Below are positions 6,029 to 8,347 of a stretch of 8,347 nt of DNA, in pieces; position 1 is the stretch's first letter; each line of letters begins with the position of its first letter. The notes under the pieces are model-generated. The model saw only the letters and a list, made by a program, of their open reading frames with translations, was not told where the DNA came from and did no database searches. The position numbers were made by a program, and so were the translations under genes. The DNA is from DTYU01 sp040757355 (lineage in GTDB: Bacteria; Bacillota; Desulfotomaculia; Desulfotomaculales; Ammonificaceae), in the NCBI GenBank assembly GCA_040757355.1, contig JBFLWY010000079.1, positions 1-8,347 of the forward strand, in the 5' to 3' direction.

Positions 6029-7600
6029 ATGGTTTCCCGTCAGTCGTTGCTTACCGGCACCCTCGTACTCGTTTCTGCCAGCACGGTTAACCGGATTGCG
6101 GGGTTTGCCTACCAGGTATTCCTCATCCGCCTTATTCACGCGGAGGGAATCGGTCTGTTTACGATGGTTTTTCCGGTATACGTGCTGACCCTCGTTCTTG
6201 CTTCACTGGGTATTCCTGTGGCCATTGCCAAGCTGGTGTCCGATGCCGTGACCCGGAATGACTTCAACAGGGCTTACCGTCTCTTGCGCCTCTCCCTGTT
6301 TTACACCGCCGTTTCAAGTCTGCTCGTGACCTTCGCGGTTCTAGCGGCGGCCCGTTTTCTTACCGGCAATGTTTTATCCAACCCCGAAACGCACCTTCCT
6401 TTTGTATGCCTTGTCCCCGCGGTCTTGATCGTCTCGCTCTGCTCCGTATTCAGGGGTTTTTTTCAAGGACTTCAGGACATGACGCCGACCGCCGTCACCC
6501 AGACGGTCGAGCAAGCCGTCCGGGTCATCGCCGGCCTTTCATTCGCTTCGCTACTCGTCCACCAGGGCGTGGTCGCGGCGGCTTGCGGTGCATCTCTCGG
6601 CGTAGTCTGCGGTGAGCTTGCGGGATTTCTGCTCATGCTGGGGTACTTTTTCCGGAGGCGTTCCGCACTGCCTGCCGCCGGAAGGATGGGAACAGACTAC
6701 TTTAATCTGACCGTGGAGCTCTTTCGTCTTTCACTGCCGATAACACTAATGAGGCTTGTCTCTACCGGCTTTCTATCGCTTGACGCTGTCGTTATTCCGC
6801 ACAGGCTGACGGCCGCCGGTCTTTCGGTCCGGGAAGCCACCAACGTCTACGGGCAGTTTGCCGGGATAGCCGAGACCCTTCTTTTCACGCCTGGGATGAT
6901 CACGGTTGCCCTCTCCACCGCGTTGGTGCCCGCCATCGCTGAGGCGCTTACCGCGCAAAATTCCGGCTTGTTGAGTTCGCGGGTGAACAACGCTTTGCGC
7001 CTGACCATGCTGACTGGACTCCCCAGCGCCCTGGTGCTGTTCATGGTTCCGGAAGAACTGTGCGCAGTAATTTTTGGCTACCCGCAGGCCGGCGCAGTCT
7101 TGAAGGTGCTGGCGCTCGGTGCACCCTTTCTTTACCTCCAGCAGACCACAACCGGGATTCTCCAGGGACTCGGGCAGCCGCTTATTCCTTTCCGCAACCT
7201 GGTGGTGGCATCCGTGTTTAAAATCACCGGCATATACTTCTTGACAGGAGTGCCTGCCTGCGGAATCCGCGGGGCCGGCGCCGCTCTGGTGTGTGGATTC
7301 GTCATTATGAGCGTGCTGAACCTGTTCGACTTGAGACAGTTGACTGGTTGCGCCCTCCGGTGGAGGGAAATCCTGTTAAAACCGTTGTTTGCGACCGGCG
7401 TCGCGGCCGCCGTGCTCTATTTTAGTTTCAATTGTCCGGCCGCGCGTGCAGTTCCACTGGCCCTAAACCTGGTTGCGGCCCTCATGGTTGCGGGGTTCGG
7501 TTACGTCGTCTTTGTGATTGTTTCCGGCGCACTTACAGGCGGCGAGCGTAAACGTTTATTTTGTGTTTTTTGTAAAATTTTCGCGGCTATTAAAAAATAA
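6029..7600 (+). CDS. spoVB: Stage V sporulation protein B, MATE/MurJ-type lipid flippase
   Basis: This is a polytopic membrane protein of 523 residues from the chosen start (527 from the ATG at 6017), with about 14 hydrophobic segments. It belongs to the MOP superfamily (SpoVB/MurJ-like) thought to flip lipid-linked peptidoglycan precursors; SpoVB is needed for the spore cortex. Recognisable stretches, numbered from the upstream ATG, are VNRIAGFAYQ (24-33), LASLGIPVAIAKLVS (61-75), FRGFFQGLQDMTPTAV (145-160) with VEQAVRV (164-170), and TPGMITVALSTALVPAIAEA (291-310), the usual SpoVB pattern. The C-terminal tail is basic (GGERKRL and AAIKK). The length is typical. SpoVB and its paralogues (YtgP/YkvU-like, MurJ) are hard to separate by eye, but the QGLQDMTPTA block favours SpoVB. 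It is not overlapped by neighbours and stands opposite the EF-G-like gene. Confidence 0.9.
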   Translation: MVSRQSLLTGTLVLVSASTVNRIAGFAYQVFLIRLIHAEGIGLFTMVFPVYVLTLVLASLGIPVAIAKLVSDAVTRNDFNRAYRLLRLSLFYTAVSSLLVTFAVLAAARFLTGNVLSNPETHLPFVCLVPAVLIVSLCSVFRGFFQGLQDMTPTAVTQTVEQAVRVIAGLSFASLLVHQGVVAAACGASLGVVCGELAGFLLMLGYFFRRRSALPAAGRMGTDYFNLTVELFRLSLPITLMRLVSTGFLSLDAVVIPHRLTAAGLSVREATNVYGQFAGIAETLLFTPGMITVALSTALVPAIAEALTAQNSGLLSSRVNNALRLTMLTGLPSALVLFMVPEELCAVIFGYPQAGAVLKVLALGAPFLYLQQTTTGILQGLGQPLIPFRNLVVASVFKITGIYFLTGVPACGIRGAGAALVCGFVIMSVLNLFDLRQLTGCALRWREILLKPLFATGVAAAVLYFSFNCPAARAVPLALNLVAALMVAGFGYVVFVIVSGALTGGERKRLFCVFCKIFAAIKK

Positions 7601-7647
7601 AATTTGCCGAGACTATTATTAAGTTCGAAGTTCACTATTGAAGAGGT

Positions 7648-7670
7648 AGGAATTCGCAACGCGAATTCCT
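7648..7670 (+). terminator. Hairpin downstream of spoVB, possible terminator
   Basis: AGGAATTCGC (7648-7657) pairs perfectly with GCGAATTCCT (7661-7670) across a 3-base loop AAC. It lies 47 bases after the spoVB stop. The following bases (TCAAGTAAAATCTT) are not a T-tract, so it may be part of the surrounding repeat rather than a true terminator. Confidence 0.4.
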
Positions 7671-7800
7671 TCAAGTAAAATCTTGCCTCAGACCTATTGC
7701 ATCTGATTTCTGTTTAGCCGTGTCCGCGTTATCCGGCACTCTGCAGAGCGCGCCTCAAGTCGATAACGGCAGCGGCCTTGAAAGTTTTCAGTCGTAGAAG

Positions 7801-7809
7801 TGGTATAAT
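7801..7809 (+). promoter_or_regulatory. Extended -10 like TGGTATAAT upstream of the second SASP gene
   Basis: TATAAT (7804-7809) is a perfect -10 box, preceded by TG. The nearest -35-like word, TTGAAA (7778-7783), is 20 bases away, which is too far. A sigma-G promoter would be expected for a SASP gene, and I found no good match here. It may therefore be fortuitous. Confidence 0.25.
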
Positions 7810-7901
7810 TAGGATACTCACAATTCGCCGTTCTATATTCTACATTAGCTTGTGCGGACGGGTCTAACTTCGAACTATTGAACTTCGAACTGTTCAACTG
7901 T

Positions 7902-7911
7902 AAAGGTGGTG
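7902..7911 (+). promoter_or_regulatory. Ribosome binding site that sets the start of the second SASP gene
   Basis: AAAGGTGGTG ends five bases ahead of the ATG at 7917. An in-frame ATG at 7878 would add 13 residues encoded by the upstream repeat and lacks such a site, so 7917 is the start. Confidence 0.75.
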
Positions 7912-7916
7912 TAAAT

Positions 7917-8144
7917 ATGGCGCAGTTCTTCCCGTATGATAAACTCCTGCCTGATTCGGTGTTAGATCGTTTTAAATATGAGGTAGCGGCTGAACTCGGT
8001 CTTTCTTCGCAAATAGCGGACGGCTATTGGGGTGAGGTTACCGCTCAAGACTGCGGCAGGGTAGGGGGAAAGATCGGCGGCAGTATGGTCCGTGTGATGA
8101 TCCGGCACGCCGAAGAGGCGCTGCGCCGCGGCGAACGCCTCTAA
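7917..8144 (+). CDS. Alpha/beta-type small acid-soluble spore protein (SASP), second copy
   Basis: This 75-residue spore DNA-binding protein is a paralogue of the SASP at 3434. The GPR-site block VLDRFKYEVAAELGLS (15-30) is almost identical to that of the first copy. The DNA-contact block VTAQDCGRVGGKIGGSMVRVMIRHAEEAL (41-69) carries a three-residue addition: GGKIGGSMV, against GGNMV in the first copy. Cys46 matches Cys47 of the paralogue. The N-terminal end is neutral and aromatic (MAQFFPYDK), unlike the Arg-rich end of the first copy. The ribosome binding site is good and the start lies just after the AACTTCGAACT repeats. No strong sigma-G promoter is visible. No clear terminator follows; the downstream region is a tandem repeat. 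Confidence 0.95.
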   Translation: MAQFFPYDKLLPDSVLDRFKYEVAAELGLSSQIADGYWGEVTAQDCGRVGGKIGGSMVRVMIRHAEEALRRGERL

Positions 8145-8225
8145 AAAGGGAAATAGACGTTCAACCTTATACTGACAGACCTTTGGGAGTCCTTTCTGCC
8201 TTCAACGTCCTGGGGTCGTCCACGA

Positions 8226-8347
8226 CCCAGCACTCAATGGACTTCTTGCCCTTTGAAGGACAGACCTTCATTGAGCTTAAATGCCCAGCACTCAATAGGA
8301 CTTTTTGAGCTTTGGAGGAGAGACCTTCTTTAGTCTAATGAAGTGAT
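8226..8347. repeat. 58-nt imperfect tandem repeat, running close to the window edge
   Basis: Unit A (8226-8283) and unit B (from 8284) both begin with CCCAGCACTCAAT. They then align through a GGACTT-x-TTG-like stretch, CTTTG-x-AGGA-x-AGACCTTC, and a divergent end. GACAGACCTT recurs upstream near 8174, which hints at a third, decayed unit. In unit A, CTCAATG (8233-8239) pairs with CATTGAG (8268-8274), forming a long stem-loop. An adjacent hairpin, CTGGGGTC with GACCCAG (8210-8230), has one bulged G. On the minus strand unit A lies in a 34-codon frame (8271 down to 8167) that reads SIECWVVDDPRT; unit B reads the same words but is shifted by one extra base. No ribosome binding site supports translation. 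Confidence 0.6.

Larger units (their letters stand above)
7622..7891. repeat. Repeat-bounded spacer: inverted 13-mers flank a palindrome-rich segment
   Basis: AGTTCGAAGTTCA (7622-7634) is the exact reverse complement of TGAACTTCGAACT (7879-7891). Its core AACTTCGAACT also occurs as a direct copy at 7866-7876. Between the arms are an AGGAATTCGC hairpin (7648-7670), an arm pair CGTTATC/GATAACG (7727-7733, 7762-7768) enclosing the perfect palindrome CTCTGCAGAG (7739-7748), and a stretch of ATTC/TTC words every seven to nine bases (7822-7847). No transposase is present. It resembles a short non-autonomous or intergenic repeat, but no target-site duplication is evident. The interval carries no gene that I can support. 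Confidence 0.45.

Noticed and set aside
7694..7897. Minus-strand 67-codon frame between spoVB and the second SASP
   Set aside because: It is made of the short-period repeats and inverted arms, shows no ribosome binding site, and its composition reflects the repeat words.
7866..7898. LexA/SOS box in the GAAC and GTTC words ahead of the second SASP
   Set aside because: The Gram-positive SOS box needs GAAC-N4-GTTC; the spacings here do not fit and are explained by the direct and inverted repeats.
8167..8271. 34-codon minus-strand frame in the tandem repeat
   Set aside because: No ribosome binding site precedes the ATG and the second repeat unit is frameshifted. Kept as an observation on the repeat, not as a gene.
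8226..8347. CRISPR array
   Set aside because: The repeats are imperfect along their whole length, only two units are seen, they have no unique spacers between them, and no cas gene is present.

Overview
The window looks like chromosome of an endospore-forming, Gram-positive bacterium of the Clostridia/Peptococcaceae kind (Desulfotomaculum/Pelotomaculum-like). The sequence directly shows two small acid-soluble spore protein (SASP) genes, a SpoVB-type sporulation flippase, an S11 D,D-carboxypeptidase, strong purine-rich ribosome binding sites, and GTG and TTG starts. The exact genus is an inference; nothing here fixes it.

Layout. (1) 1-271: no convincing gene, AT-rich leader. (2) 272-1375 (+): secreted penicillin-binding-protein-type D-Ala-D-Ala carboxypeptidase with a GTG start. 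(3) 1376-1757: gene-poor spacer with small hairpins. (4) 1758-1943 (+): 61-residue protein with four cysteines. (5) 1992-2152: complete stand-alone tRNA-Val(GAC) unit with sigma-A-type promoter, tRNA ending in encoded CCA, and intrinsic terminator. (6) 2449-2877 (+): DUF4395 membrane protein, convergent with (7) 2901-3140 (-), a small HNH-nuclease-like protein that lacks two expected histidines. (8) 3434-3652 (+): first alpha/beta SASP with a plausible sigma-G promoter. It is convergent with (9) 3709-5721 (-), an elongation-factor-G-like GTPase with a TTG start. A perfect 18-bp hairpin separates the two and should terminate both. (10) 6029-7600 (+): spoVB. (11) 7601-7916: repeat-rich spacer bounded by inverted 13-mers. 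(12) 7917-8144 (+): second SASP. (13) 8145-8347: unexplained region with a 58-nt imperfect tandem repeat that runs close to the window edge.

How the genes relate. The carboxypeptidase and SpoVB both belong to peptidoglycan processing and lipid-linked precursor transport, which sporulating cells use for cortex and wall work. The SASPs coat and protect DNA in the dormant spore. These genes are not one operon: most units are single genes with their own signals. The EF-G-like protein, tRNA, DUF4395 protein, HNH-like protein and Cys-rich protein have no evident functional link to them. No clear new multi-gene system is visible. The least explained parts are the two repeat-rich non-coding regions around the second SASP gene and the altered HNH protein.
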